Source: Pseudomonas solani
GTDB lineage: Bacteria; Pseudomonadota; Gammaproteobacteria; Pseudomonadales; Pseudomonadaceae
Direction of reading: 5' to 3'
NCBI RefSeq assembly: GCF_026072635.1
Contig: NZ_AP023081.1
Coordinates: 3,468,501 to 3,532,500, forward strand
DNA length: 64,000 bases
This document shows, one piece after another, positions 52,436-63,246 of this stretch (the first letter of the stretch is position 1; each line of letters begins with the position of its first letter). The notes beneath the pieces were generated by a model, which did no database searches, was not told the DNA's origin, and saw only the letters and a list, made by a program, of their open reading frames with translations. A program made the translations under genes and the position numbers.

Positions 52436-55400
52436 ATGGCGCGTCCGGGCCTGACGTTGGTCACCTTCCTGCGTACCCTGCTGGCGCTCTGCGCACTGGG
52501 CCTGGTGCTGGCTGCGCTCTATGTGAGCCTCGGGCGGCAACTGGTGCCGCTGGTGGCCGAGTACCGAGCTGAAGTCCAGGAAAAGGCCCGTGAGGCCCTG
52601 GGCGAACCCTTGCTGATCGGTAGCCTCGAAGGCCGCTGGCGAGGCATGGGCCCGGTGCTGGTGGCCCATGACGTGATGCTGGGGGAGGGGGATGCGGTCC
52701 TGCGCCTGGACCAGGTGCGCGTGGTGCCTGATCTGCTTGGCAGCCTGCTGGCCCGTGCGCCGCGCATCGCCAGCCTGGAAGTCGAGGGCTTGCAGTTGCA
52801 GGTGCAGCAGGACGAAGCCGGCAAGTGGACCCTGGCCGGCATGCCGGCCCGCGACGACCAGCAGCCGTTCAACCCGCGCAAGCTGATCGATGGCCTCGGG
52901 GTGGTCAAACGCATCTCCCTGCTCAACAGCCAGGTCACCCTGGAGCCCTGGAAGCAGAAGCCGGTCACCTTCACCTATGTACAGACATCCCTGGGCGGCA
53001 GTGCCTCGCGGCAACGCCTGGACGGCCAGCTGACCCTGCCGGACGGCCAGCCACTGAGCCTGCGCCTGCGTACCCGGCTCAATCCCGACGTGGTGCTGGA
53101 CAGCGACGCCGAGCTCTACCTCAGCCTGCCTCAGAGTGACTGGGCACGCTGGCTGCCGAAGGGCCTGACCCGTGATTGGCGCATCGAGCAGTTCAAGGGC
53201 GGTGGCGAACTCTGGGTCGACTGGAAGCGCGGTGCCCTGCAAGGCGCCGTGGCCCGTGTGCACGTCGGCGAACTGCGCGGCAGCTATGCCCAGCGCAAGC
53301 CGGTGGCCCTGCAGGACCTGGCGGTGGACGCCTACTTCAACCGCAACGACAAGGGCATGAGCCTGTTGCTGGACTCCCTGGCAGTGAGCGTTGGCGAGCA
53401 GCGCTACAGCAATGCCCACATCAAGCTGGAGCAGGTGCTGGATAACGGCCAGGGCGAAGCCGAGTGGAAGCTCGCCGCCGACCGCCTCGACCTGCAGCCC
53501 CTGGTGCCGCTGGTGGAGGGCCTGGTGCCGCTGCCGGACCTGGCTGCCGAGCTGGTCAGCGGCCTCAAGCCCCGGGGTGCCTTGCGCAACCTGCAGATGG
53601 TCTACCGGCCCCAGGTGGAGGGTGCCCGGCATATCGGCTTCAGCAGCAACCTGGAGCGCATCGCCTTCAACGCCGTGCACGGCGCGCCGGCGGCCGAGAA
53701 CGTCAGCGGCAGCATCACCGGCGACCTGGCCGGCGGTGAGCTGCGGATGGACTCCGACGACTTCGCCCTGCACCTCGACCACCTGTTCCCCAAGCCCTGG
53801 CGCTACCACGAGGCCCATGCGCGGCTGACCTGGAAGCTGGATGACCAGGGCTTCACCCTGATCAGCCCCTACCTGCAGGTGACCGGCGATGAAGGCAAGG
53901 TCGCCGGCGACTTCCTCATCCGCCTGCTGCACGACCCGGCGCAGGAGGATTACATGGACCTGCGCGTCGGCCTGCACGAGGGCGATGCGCGCTACACCGA
54001 GAAGTACCTGCCGACCCTGTCCAGCGGCCTCAGCCCGGCCCTGGCCGAATGGCTGAAGACCGCGATCAAGGGGGGCGTGGTGGACGAGGGCTTCTTCCAG
54101 TACCAAGGTTCGCTGCAGCACGACTCGCCGCCGGAATCCCGCTCCATCAGCCTGTTCTTCAAGGTCCACGATGCCGAGCTGGCCTATCAGCCTGGCTGGC
54201 CGGCCCTGCGCGAGGCCCGTGGCGACGTGTTCGTCGAAGACAGCGGCGTGCGCGTGCGCGTACCCAGCGGGCGCATCCTCGACAGCCGCGTCAGCGATGC
54301 CCGCGCCGATGTGCCCCATGTGGAACACGGCCAGGTGCCGCACCTGCGGGTCAAGGCACAGCTGGACAGCAGCTTCACCGACGGCCTGAAGATCATGCAG
54401 GAGGCACCCACACCGGCTGCTGAAGTGATGGCCGGCTGGCAGGGTGACGGCAGCCTGGATGGCAACCTGGACCTGGACATCCCCCTGGAGAAGGCCGGGG
54501 GCGAACCCCGGGTCATCGTCGAGCTCACCACCCGTGATGCCCGGTTGAAGTTCGCCAAGCCGAGCCTGGAGCTCAGCGCCCTGGCCGGCACCTTTTGCTT
54601 CGACACCGCCAGCGGCCTCAGCGCCCAGCAGATCCGGGGCAAGGCCTTCGGTCGCGAGGTCACCGCCAAGGCCATCGCCGAGGGGCGCAATGGCAAGGGG
54701 CGCACGCGCATCCAGGCCAGCGGTCAGGCGGCGGTAAAGGACGTTGCCGCCTGGCTGGGGGTGACCCGGCCGCTGCCGATTTCCGGTGACATCCCCTACA
54801 AGCTCGACCTGGCGCTGGACGGCAAGGACAGCCAGCTGCGCATTGATTCAAGCCTCAAGGGGGCGGCCATCGACCTGCCGGCACCCTTCGGCAAGGCGGC
54901 GGGCGAGGTGCGTGACAGCCAATGGCGCATGACCCTGGACGGCCCCGAGCGGCGCTACTGGTTCGACTACGGCGGCCTGGCCAACCTGGCGGTCGCGGCA
55001 CCGGCCACGGACTTTTCCCAGGCACGCGGCGAACTGCTGCTGGGCTCGGGCAGCGCGAGCATGCCGTCGAACCGTGGCATTCGCGTACGCGGCACCCTGG
55101 ACACGCTGGACCTGGCTGCCTGGCAGGCGGTGCGTGATCGCTACGCCGCCAAGGATGCCGGTGACGCTGTGGGCCTGTTGCAAGGCGCCGACCTGCGCAT
55201 CGGCCACTTCGATGGCATGGGCATGAGCCTCGAGGACTTCCGGGTCGGCCTGGCCCGTGGTGACGCCCTGTGGAAGGTCGACCTCGACAGTGACCTGTTG
55301 CAGGGCAGCGTCAGCCTGCCCGATGCCAAGGGTGCGCCCATCGTGCTCGACCTGGCGCGGGTGCGCCTGCCCAAGCCGCCGGAGAACGACGAGGCGGCGG

Positions 55401-56266
55401 AAGCCAGCCCCGACCCGCTGAAGGATGTCGACCCCCATGCCGTCCCGGCGCTGGATGTGCGCATCGCCCAGGTGCAGCTTGGCGACGAGCCCCTGGGCGC
55501 CTGGGCGTTCAAGGCCCGGCCGACGGCCCAGGGCACCCTGTTCAGTGACCTTGACCTCAACCTCAAGGGGCTGAAGATCACCGGCTCCACCGGGTGGGAA
55601 GGCGCCGCCGGTGCCAGCTCCAGCTGGTACAAAGGCCGCCTCGAAGGCAAGAACCTCGCCGATGTATTGCTGGCCTGGAAGTTCGCGCCCACCGCCACCA
55701 GCGAGCGCTTCCGCCTGGATGCCGACGGCCGCTGGCCGGGCTCGCCGGCCTGGGTGAGCCTCAAGCGCTTCTCCGGCACCCTCGATGCCAGCCTGCGCAA
55801 GGGGCAGTTCGTCGAGGTGGAGGGCAGCGCCCAGGCCCTGCGCGTGTTCGGCCTGCTCAACTTCAACTCCATCGGCCGCCGCCTGCGCCTGGACTTCTCC
55901 GACCTGCTCGGCAAGGGCCTGGCCTACGACCGGGTCAAGGGCCTGCTGGTGGGCAGCGAGGGGGTCTTCGTCACCCGTGAGCCCATCGTTCTCGAAGGCC
56001 CTTCCAGCGGCCTGGAGCTGAAAGGCACCCTGGACATGGCCCACGACACCATCGATGCCAAGCTGCTGGTGACCCTGCCGGTGACCAACAACCTGCCGCT
56101 GGCCGCCTTGATCGTCGGGGCGCCGGCCATTGGTGGTGCGCTGTTCGTGGTGGACAAGCTGCTGGGTGACAAGGTGGCGCGCTTCGCCAGCGTGCAGTAC
56201 GAGGTGAAAGGGCCGCTGACGGAGCCGAAGATCAGTTTCGACAAGCCGTTCGAGAAGCCCAATTGA
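52436..56266 (+). CDS. yhdP: YhdP-family AsmA-like envelope protein
   Basis: Very large envelope protein of 1276 aa with one N-terminal membrane anchor (about residues 8-32, LVTFLRTLLALCALGLVLAAL) and a long periplasmic repeat-beta region typical of the AsmA/TamB/YhdP group of bridge-like lipid transporters. YhdP in E. coli helps move phospholipid to the outer membrane. The conserved C-terminal AsmA-like region includes LLNFNSIGRRLRLDFSDLLGKGLAYDRVKG near 1141 and a terminal LPVTNNLPLAALIVGAPAIGG-type hydrophobic stretch (about 1217-1240). It lies between rng and the nitrilase/tldD pair, as in enterics. Confidence 0.93.
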   Translation: MARPGLTLVTFLRTLLALCALGLVLAALYVSLGRQLVPLVAEYRAEVQEKAREALGEPLLIGSLEGRWRGMGPVLVAHDVMLGEGDAVLRLDQVRVVPDLLGSLLARAPRIASLEVEGLQLQVQQDEAGKWTLAGMPARDDQQPFNPRKLIDGLGVVKRISLLNSQVTLEPWKQKPVTFTYVQTSLGGSASRQRLDGQLTLPDGQPLSLRLRTRLNPDVVLDSDAELYLSLPQSDWARWLPKGLTRDWRIEQFKGGGELWVDWKRGALQGAVARVHVGELRGSYAQRKPVALQDLAVDAYFNRNDKGMSLLLDSLAVSVGEQRYSNAHIKLEQVLDNGQGEAEWKLAADRLDLQPLVPLVEGLVPLPDLAAELVSGLKPRGALRNLQMVYRPQVEGARHIGFSSNLERIAFNAVHGAPAAENVSGSITGDLAGGELRMDSDDFALHLDHLFPKPWRYHEAHARLTWKLDDQGFTLISPYLQVTGDEGKVAGDFLIRLLHDPAQEDYMDLRVGLHEGDARYTEKYLPTLSSGLSPALAEWLKTAIKGGVVDEGFFQYQGSLQHDSPPESRSISLFFKVHDAELAYQPGWPALREARGDVFVEDSGVRVRVPSGRILDSRVSDARADVPHVEHGQVPHLRVKAQLDSSFTDGLKIMQEAPTPAAEVMAGWQGDGSLDGNLDLDIPLEKAGGEPRVIVELTTRDARLKFAKPSLELSALAGTFCFDTASGLSAQQIRGKAFGREVTAKAIAEGRNGKGRTRIQASGQAAVKDVAAWLGVTRPLPISGDIPYKLDLALDGKDSQLRIDSSLKGAAIDLPAPFGKAAGEVRDSQWRMTLDGPERRYWFDYGGLANLAVAAPATDFSQARGELLLGSGSASMPSNRGIRVRGTLDTLDLAAWQAVRDRYAAKDAGDAVGLLQGADLRIGHFDGMGMSLEDFRVGLARGDALWKVDLDSDLLQGSVSLPDAKGAPIVLDLARVRLPKPPENDEAAEASPDPLKDVDPHAVPALDVRIAQVQLGDEPLGAWAFKARPTAQGTLFSDLDLNLKGLKITGSTGWEGAAGASSSWYKGRLEGKNLADVLLAWKFAPTATSERFRLDADGRWPGSPAWVSLKRFSGTLDASLRKGQFVEVEGSAQALRVFGLLNFNSIGRRLRLDFSDLLGKGLAYDRVKGLLVGSEGVFVTREPIVLEGPSSGLELKGTLDMAHDTIDAKLLVTLPVTNNLPLAALIVGAPAIGGALFVVDKLLGDKVARFASVQYEVKGPLTEPKISFDKPFEKPN

Positions 56267-56321
56267 TTCCGTCGGCCACGCGCTGGAGTAGCATGCGGCG
56301 ATACCCGCTGTGGAGAATGCC

Positions 56322-57176
56322 ATGACCTTCGCGGTGATCCAGATGGTCAGCCAGGACGATGTCCTGGCCAATCTCGCGACCGCCCGTCGCCTGCTCGAGT
56401 CCGCTGCCGAGGGCGGCGCGCGCCTCGCCGTACTGCCCGAGAACTTCGCCGCCATGGGGCGTCGCGACTATGCCGCCATCGGCCGTGCCGAGGCGCTTGG
56501 TGAAGGCCCGATCCTGTCCTGGTTGAAACAGGTGGCTCGTGACCTCAGGTTATGGGTGGTGGCCGGTACCGTACCGTTGCCGCCGGACGACGCGCCGGAT
56601 GCCAAGCCCAATGCCTGTTCGCTGCTGGTGGATGAGCGGGGCGAGCGGGTGGCGCGCTACGACAAGATCCACCTGTTCGATGTCGACGTGGCCGATGCCC
56701 GGGGCCGCTACCGCGAGTCGGACGACTATGCCTTCGGCGAGCGTGTGGTGCTCGCTGATACGCCGGTGGGCCGGTTGGGCCTGACGGTTTGTTATGACCT
56801 GCGCTTCCCCGAGCTGTATGGGGCGTTGCGCGAGGCCGGTGCCGAGCTGATCACCGCGCCCTCGGCCTTCACCGCGGTGACCGGTGCGGCGCATTGGCAG
56901 GTGCTGGTACGGGCGCGGGCCATCGAGACCCAGTGCTATTTACTGGCGGCGGGGCAGGGTGGCGTTCATCCGGGGCCGCGCGAGACTTTCGGCCATTCGG
57001 CTATCGTCGATCCATGGGGTCGGGTGATTGCCGAACAGGCCAGCGGCGAGGCGGTGCTGATCGCCCGCCGCGATAAGGACGAACAGCTGGCGGTGCGCCA
57101 GCGCATGCCGGTGACGGCACACAGAAGATTCTTGACGCCGGCCGCACCCGGGCCGGCGAGAACGGAGAAGTTATGA
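56322..57176 (+). CDS. nitrilase-superfamily amidohydrolase
   Basis: Carbon-nitrogen hydrolase of 284 aa. The Glu-Lys-Cys triad is visible: Glu in VLPENFAAM near residue 40, Lys in RYDKIHLFDVDV near 115, Cys in LTVCYDLRFPELY near 155. YDKIHLFD and CYDLRFPE resemble Nit1-type deaminated-glutathione amidases, so metabolite repair is a reasonable guess. ATG 56322 has ggag 7 bases upstream; a GTG 12 bases earlier is less likely. The 3' end overlaps the tldD start (ATGA), implying coupling. Confidence 0.92.
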   Translation: MTFAVIQMVSQDDVLANLATARRLLESAAEGGARLAVLPENFAAMGRRDYAAIGRAEALGEGPILSWLKQVARDLRLWVVAGTVPLPPDDAPDAKPNACSLLVDERGERVARYDKIHLFDVDVADARGRYRESDDYAFGERVVLADTPVGRLGLTVCYDLRFPELYGALREAGAELITAPSAFTAVTGAAHWQVLVRARAIETQCYLLAAGQGGVHPGPRETFGHSAIVDPWGRVIAEQASGEAVLIARRDKDEQLAVRQRMPVTAHRRFLTPAAPGPARTEKL

Positions 57177-58615
57177 GCCAATTGTTGTTATCCGTCAGTG
57201 ACCAACTGCTGGCACCCGGCGGCCTTACCATCGAGCAGTTGCCGGGCGTGCTGGGCGAAGTCGCCGGCCCGGGCATCGATGCCGCCGACCTGTACTTCCA
57301 CGGCCAGGTTTCCGAGTCCTGGGTGCTGGAGGACGGCATCGTCAAGGACGGCAGTTTCCACCTCGACCAGGGCGTGGGCGTGCGCGCGCAGTCCGGCGAG
57401 AAGACCGGTTTCGCCTACAGCAATGCCATCACCGCCGATGCACTGGGCCAGGCGGCCCGCGCCGCACGCTCCATCGCCCGTGCCGGGCAGCAGGGCCGCG
57501 TGCAGGCCTTCGCCAGCCCGGACGTCGCCCGGCTCTACGCGCCGGACAGCCCGCTGGACGTGATCGACCGCGCCGAGAAGGTCGAGCTGCTCAAGCGCAT
57601 CGACGTCGCCACCCGTGCGCTGGACCCGCGCATCAAGCAGGTCACCGTGAGCCTGGCGGGTGTCTGGGAACACATTCTGGTCGCCGCCAGCGACGGCAGC
57701 CTGGGTGCCGACGTGCGCCCGCTGGTGCGTTTCAACGTCAGCGTCATCGTCGAACAGAACGGTCGCCGCGAGCGCGGTGGCCACGGCGGTGGCGGGCGTA
57801 CCGACTACCGCTATTTCCTCCAGGAAGACCGCGCCATGGGATACGCCCGTGAGGCGCTGCGCCAGGCGCTGGTGAACCTGGAAGCCATTCCGGCGCCGGC
57901 CGGTACCTTGCCGGTGGTGATGGGCGCGGGCTGGTCCGGCGTGCTGCTGCATGAAGCGGTGGGTCACGGCCTGGAAGGCGATTTCAATCGCAAGGGCAGC
58001 TCGGCCTACAGCGGGCGGATCGGCGAGAAGGTCGCTTCCAGCCTCTGCACCATCGTCGACGACGGCACCCTGGCGGGCCGCCGTGGCTCGCTGAGCCTGG
58101 ACGACGAAGGCACCCCGACCCAGTGCACCACGCTGATCGAGAACGGCGTGCTCAAGGGCTACATGCAGGACAAGCTCAACGCCCGCCTGATGGGCGTGGC
58201 GCCCACCGGCAACGGCCGTCGCGAGTCCTACGCGCACCTGCCGATGCCGCGCATGACCAATACCTACATGCTGGCGGGGGAGAGCGACCCGGAAGAGATC
58301 ATCGCCTCGGTGGAGCGCGGCATCTACTGCGCCAACCTCGGCGGCGGCCAGGTGGACATCACCAGCGGCAAGTTCGTGTTCTCCACCAGCGAGGCCTACC
58401 TGATCGAGAACGGCAAGATCACCGCGCCGGTCAAGGGCGCGACCCTGATCGGCAACGGCCCCGAGGCGATGAGCCGGGTTTCCATGGTCGGCAACGACCT
58501 GGCGCTGGACAGCGGCGTGGGCACTTGCGGCAAGGATGGGCAATCGGTGCCCGTCGGCGTGGGCCAGCCGACACTGAAGATCGATGCGATCACGGTGGGT
58601 GGTACGGGAGCTTGA
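57173..58615 (+). CDS. tldD: metalloprotease TldD
   Basis: Catalytic subunit of the TldD/TldE zinc protease, 480 aa. It carries the HExxxH motif HEAVGHGLEGDFNRKG near residues 261-276, with the third ligand in the conserved C-terminal region (MLAGESDPEEI; YCANLGGGQVDITSGKFVF). In E. coli TldD/E processes microcin precursors and affects gyrase toxin CcdB. Its partner pmbA is encoded 0.7 kb downstream. Confidence 0.97.
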   Translation: MSQLLLSVSDQLLAPGGLTIEQLPGVLGEVAGPGIDAADLYFHGQVSESWVLEDGIVKDGSFHLDQGVGVRAQSGEKTGFAYSNAITADALGQAARAARSIARAGQQGRVQAFASPDVARLYAPDSPLDVIDRAEKVELLKRIDVATRALDPRIKQVTVSLAGVWEHILVAASDGSLGADVRPLVRFNVSVIVEQNGRRERGGHGGGGRTDYRYFLQEDRAMGYAREALRQALVNLEAIPAPAGTLPVVMGAGWSGVLLHEAVGHGLEGDFNRKGSSAYSGRIGEKVASSLCTIVDDGTLAGRRGSLSLDDEGTPTQCTTLIENGVLKGYMQDKLNARLMGVAPTGNGRRESYAHLPMPRMTNTYMLAGESDPEEIIASVERGIYCANLGGGQVDITSGKFVFSTSEAYLIENGKITAPVKGATLIGNGPEAMSRVSMVGNDLALDSGVGTCGKDGQSVPVGVGQPTLKIDAITVGGTGA

Positions 58616-58673
58616 GGAGGGGCGTTGGGCGCTCGAAGCCGTGTGCTTTCCGGCTTCGAGCTTCCAGCGGCCT

Positions 58674-59195
58674 TTAACGCAGCCCGCGCTGGGTTTCGTC
58701 CAGGTCGCGGATGTATTTGAAGACCTTGCGCGCCGCGGCCGGCGGTTTGTTACGGGCCGCCTCGTGCTGGGCATGACGGATCAGGCTGCGCAGGTGCTGG
58801 CGGTCGGTTTCCGGGTATTCGGCGACGAAGGATTCCAGGGTGCTGTCGTCCCCGCCGATGAGGCGGTCGCGCCAGCGCTCCAGGTTGTGGAAGCGCTCGT
58901 TGTACTGGCGGGTGGAGGCGTCGAGCTGGTCGACCAGGGTGACGATGGCCTCGATGTCCTGCTCGCGCATGAGCTTGCCGATGTACTGCAGGTGGCGTTT
59001 GCGGGCGATGTGGGCCTTGTGCCTAGGCGCTTCGAGCAGGGCCTTCTGCAGCGCGTCGGTCAGCGGCAGCTTGGCGAGGACATCGGGTTTGAGCGTGGTC
59101 AGACGTTCACCGAGGTCCTGCAGGGCGTGAAGCTCTTTCTTGACCTGGGTTTTGCTCTTCTCTCCGGAGAAGTCGTCGTCGAGGTATTCAGACAT
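58674..59195 (-). CDS. darP: ribosome-associated protein DarP (YjgA, DUF615)
   Basis: Cytoplasmic helical protein of 173 aa of the DUF615/YjgA family, known in E. coli as DarP, a late 50S assembly factor. MSEYLDDDFSGEKSKTQVKKELHALQDLGERL and the C-terminal DRQHLRSLIRHAQHEAARNKPP-type block (residues about 136-160) are diagnostic. I start it at ATG 59195; the longer frame is antisense-like. It is divergent from pmbA, the same neighbour as in E. coli. Confidence 0.95.
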   Translation of the reverse strand: MSEYLDDDFSGEKSKTQVKKELHALQDLGERLTTLKPDVLAKLPLTDALQKALLEAPRHKAHIARKRHLQYIGKLMREQDIEAIVTLVDQLDASTRQYNERFHNLERWRDRLIGGDDSTLESFVAEYPETDRQHLRSLIRHAQHEAARNKPPAAARKVFKYIRDLDETQRGLR

Positions 59196-59340
59196 GGGGG
59201 CGATCCAGTGGGAAACGCCGCCATGATAACCAGTCGGACGGGGATTGTCCGGCCCGGCTGGCGCCGCAATGGTGCGGTCCGTGGGGTGGTGCGCCGGGTG
59301 CGCCCGCCCCGTCGAAAAGGTTTTGTGAACTGGAGTGGCT

Positions 59341-60687
59341 ATGAGTGAAGTAGAAGTGGTCGGCCCGCAGGCCTTGCCCGAGTTGCAGGCACGGGTCGAG
59401 CGCATCCTCGCCGAAGCCGGTCGCCAGGGTGCGACGGCCTGTGAGGTCGCGGTTTCGGTGGAGCAGGGGTTGTCGACCACGGTGCGCCAGCGCGAAGTGG
59501 AAACCGTCGAGTTCAATCGTGATCAAGGCTTCGGCATCACCCTGTACGTGGGGCAGCGCAAGGGTTCGGCCAGCACCTCGGCCACCGGCGATGACGCCAT
59601 CCGCGAGACGGTGGCCGCCGCGCTGGCCATCGCCAAGCACGCCTCCGAGGACGAGTGCGCCGGCCTGGCCGATCGCGGCCTGATGGCCCGTGACCTGCCG
59701 GACCTCGATCTCTACCACCCCTGGACCATCACCCCCGAACAGGCGGTGGAGCAGGCGCTGGTGTGCGAGGCGGCGGCCTTCGATGCCGACCCGCGCATCA
59801 GCAACGCCGATGGCACCACCCTCAGCACCCACCAAGGCTGCCGCGTCTATGGCAACAGCCATGGCTTCATCGGCGGCTACGCCAGCAGCCGGCACAGCCT
59901 GAGCTGCGTGATGATCGCCGGTGGCGAAGGGCAGATGCAGCGCGACTACTGGTACGACGTGAACCGCATCGGCACCCAGCTGACCGATGCTCAGGTCATC
60001 GGCCGCCGCGCGGCGGAACGCACGGTCAGCCGCCTGGGCGCGCGCCCGGTGCCCACCTGCGAGGTGCCGGTGCTGTTCGCCGCGGAATTGGCCACCGGGC
60101 TGTTCAGCAGCTTCCTGTCGGCCATCTCCGGCGGCAACCTCTACCGTAAGTCGTCCTTCCTCGAAGGTGCACTGGGCGAGCGCCTGTTCCCCGAGTGGCT
60201 GAGCATCGACGAGCGCCCGCTGATCCCACGCGCCATGGCCAGCGCCTCTTTCGACAACGACGGGCTGGCGACCTACGCCAAGCCGTTCGTGGAGAAGGGC
60301 GAACTGGTCTCCTACATCCTCGGCACCTACTCCGGGCGCAAGCTGGGCCTGCCCAGCACCGCCAACGCCGGGGGCGTGCACAACCTCTTCGTCACCCACG
60401 GCCAGGAAGACCAGAAGGCGCTGTTGCGCCGCATGGACCGCGGGCTGCTGGTGACCGAGCTGATGGGCCACGGCCTGAACATGGTCACCGGCGACTACTC
60501 CCGTGGTGCGGCCGGTTACTGGGTGGAGAACGGCGAAATCCAGTTCCCCGTCCAGGAGGTCACCATCGCCGGCAACATGAAGGACATGTTCCGCCAGATC
60601 CTCGCCGTTGGCAGCGACCTGGAAGTGCGCGGCAACATCCGCACCGGCTCGGTGCTGATCGAGCGCATGACGGTGGCGGGCAGCTGA
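59341..60687 (+). CDS. pmbA: TldE/PmbA, non-catalytic partner of TldD
   Basis: Homologue of TldD lacking HExxxH, 448 aa, which forms the TldD/E heterodimer. Family blocks include TVRQREVETVEFNRDQGFGITLY near residues 45-67, SYILGTYSGRKLGLPSTANAGGVHN near 323-347 and GHGLNMVTGDYSRGAAGYWVENG near 377-399. ATG 59341 has ggag 7 bases upstream, better than GTG 59335. It ends at a strong terminator. Confidence 0.96.
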   Translation: MSEVEVVGPQALPELQARVERILAEAGRQGATACEVAVSVEQGLSTTVRQREVETVEFNRDQGFGITLYVGQRKGSASTSATGDDAIRETVAAALAIAKHASEDECAGLADRGLMARDLPDLDLYHPWTITPEQAVEQALVCEAAAFDADPRISNADGTTLSTHQGCRVYGNSHGFIGGYASSRHSLSCVMIAGGEGQMQRDYWYDVNRIGTQLTDAQVIGRRAAERTVSRLGARPVPTCEVPVLFAAELATGLFSSFLSAISGGNLYRKSSFLEGALGERLFPEWLSIDERPLIPRAMASASFDNDGLATYAKPFVEKGELVSYILGTYSGRKLGLPSTANAGGVHNLFVTHGQEDQKALLRRMDRGLLVTELMGHGLNMVTGDYSRGAAGYWVENGEIQFPVQEVTIAGNMKDMFRQILAVGSDLEVRGNIRTGSVLIERMTVAGS

Positions 60688-60713
60688 TCGCCCGCCCAGC
60701 CGTCGTTATGAAG

Positions 60714-60739
60714 AACGCGCCCGGGTGGCGCGTTTTTTA
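60714..60739 (+). terminator. Rho-independent terminator of pmbA
   Basis: aacgcgcc (60714-60721), loop cgggt, ggcgcgtt (60727-60734), then tttta: a perfect 8-bp stem with a T run. Confidence 0.9.
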
Positions 60740-60916
60740 TGGGTGTTTTTCCCGCACCGATGGCCCGCCACGCTCGACGACGCGACTTTCATGTGCTCCG
60801 GAGATCGGTGCTGTTGGATGCTTTTGCAGCCAATCTGCCAGCCGTTAACGCATGGATTGCGTCCGCTGACGTGAGGCGGGGCCGCCTCTGACGCACTTTC
60901 ACTTTGCAAGTGCGAG

Positions 60917-60943
60917 TAATGTTTATTATTCTCAAACGCGAAT
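60917..60943 (+). promoter_or_regulatory. candidate Fur box of the fagA-fumC-orfX-sodA operon
   Basis: taatgTTTATTATTCTCAAACGCGAATG lies 23-49 bases before the fagA start in a locally AT-rich segment. It contains the GAGAATAA hexamers (on the complement) seen in Pseudomonas Fur sites and shares TTATTCTCAAA..GAAT with the site at 6513-6537. In P. aeruginosa this operon is Fur-repressed and induced by iron starvation. Confidence 0.7.
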
Positions 60944-60965
60944 GCTTACTATTTGAGGATTCGCA

Positions 60966-61354
60966 GTGCGGCCCCGTCTCGACGAACCCCAGGCATGCTC
61001 CGATTGGCGCTGGCTTGGCCAGCGTATCCGCTGCGCCCTGGCGCCGGACGATCCGCGCCTGCTGACGCGCTTCCTCAACGATGGCCACGAGTTGGTCGTG
61101 CACCACGAACTGCCGGCCTGGCGCATTTTCGAAGGCAGCTTCCAGCTGCTGCTGGACAGCGCCACCGACCGCGCCTTGCCCTGGCACTGGCGCTGCTTGT
61201 GCCTCGACCACGCCTATCTACCCCTGCAGTCCCTGCGCCCGCTGGCCCGCGATCCGTTGCGACGCCAGCGCCTGCTCGGGCTGCAGCGGCGCCTGGCGAC
61301 CCTGCGCCTGGCGCCATCCCTGAGCTACATCGAACCGGAAGAAGGAAATACAGC

Positions 61355-61358
<4 letters not shown>
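60966..61358 (+). CDS. fagA: FagA, Fe(II)-regulated gene A product
   Basis: Small cytoplasmic protein of 130 aa of unknown function, the first gene of the iron-starvation operon. It is Arg/Leu/Trp-rich, has no signal peptide or TM, and carries HHELPAWRIFEGSFQLLLDSA near residues 46-66 as its best-conserved-looking stretch. GTG 60966 has gagg 7 bases upstream. Identification rests on position before fumC, a Fur-type site and known operon order. Its stop overlaps the fumC GTG (GTGA). Confidence 0.88.
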
Positions 61359-62731
<1,373 letters not shown>

Positions 62732-62741
62732 CCGCGACACC

Positions 62742-62763
62742 GGGTGCTGCCACGGCGGCACCC
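62742..62763 (+). other. intercistronic hairpin between fumC and orfX
   Basis: GGGTGCTGC-cacg-GCGGCACCC, a 9-bp stem including one T-G pair, 11 bases after fumC. No T run follows, so it probably does not end the transcript. Confidence 0.5.
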
Positions 62764-62785
62764 TTCGCCCACCTGGAGGTGGCCG

Positions 62786-63232
62786 ATGGAGTACTGGAAA
62801 CGAACCATCGAGGCTGGCAACCGCAGCTTCCACAGCGGTGACTGGATCGAGGCGCGGGAGCTTTACCTGCAGGCCCTGGCCCAGGCGCAGATGCTGCTGG
62901 AGCGGTGGCCGGATGCGGACCAGGCGGTGGCCGCGTTCGTGGTCTCCCACCACAACCTGGCCGACCTGCACCTGATGCTCGGCCAGCCGGAGGAGACGGC
63001 GGAGAACCTCTGCACCTGCCACGAGCGCCTGCTGCAGGTGCTGCGTGACACCAGCCTGCCCGAGGCGCTGCGCGACGTTGCCCTGCGCCACAGCCGCTGC
63101 ACCTACAGCAGCCTGTTGCAGTTCATCCAGGAGCACGGCGCCTATCCCCGCACCGATCGCCTGCTCGGCATCGTGCCTGGCCATTCTTCGCGAGCCCTGC
63201 CGAGCACCTCCGGCAGCCGCTACTACCATTGA
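62786..63232 (+). CDS. orfX: OrfX, conserved protein of the fumC-sodA operon
   Basis: Protein of 148 aa of unknown function always described between fumC and sodA in P. aeruginosa (PA4469). The first about 100 residues are helical and TPR-like (RTIEAGNRSFHSGDWIEARELYLQALAQAQMLLERW and NLADLHLMLGQPEETAENL, alternating helices), ending in a Ser-rich tail. No signal peptide. ATG 62786 has ctggagg 6 bases upstream. Confidence 0.88.
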   Translation: MEYWKRTIEAGNRSFHSGDWIEARELYLQALAQAQMLLERWPDADQAVAAFVVSHHNLADLHLMLGQPEETAENLCTCHERLLQVLRDTSLPEALRDVALRHSRCTYSSLLQFIQEHGAYPRTDRLLGIVPGHSSRALPSTSGSRYYH

Positions 63233-63246
63233 ACAAGGAACCGACC

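Noticed and set aside
60953..61354. N-terminal extension of fumC to 592 aa
   Set aside because: The extension is the fagA coding region read in another frame; GTG 61355 with aagga upstream is the family start.
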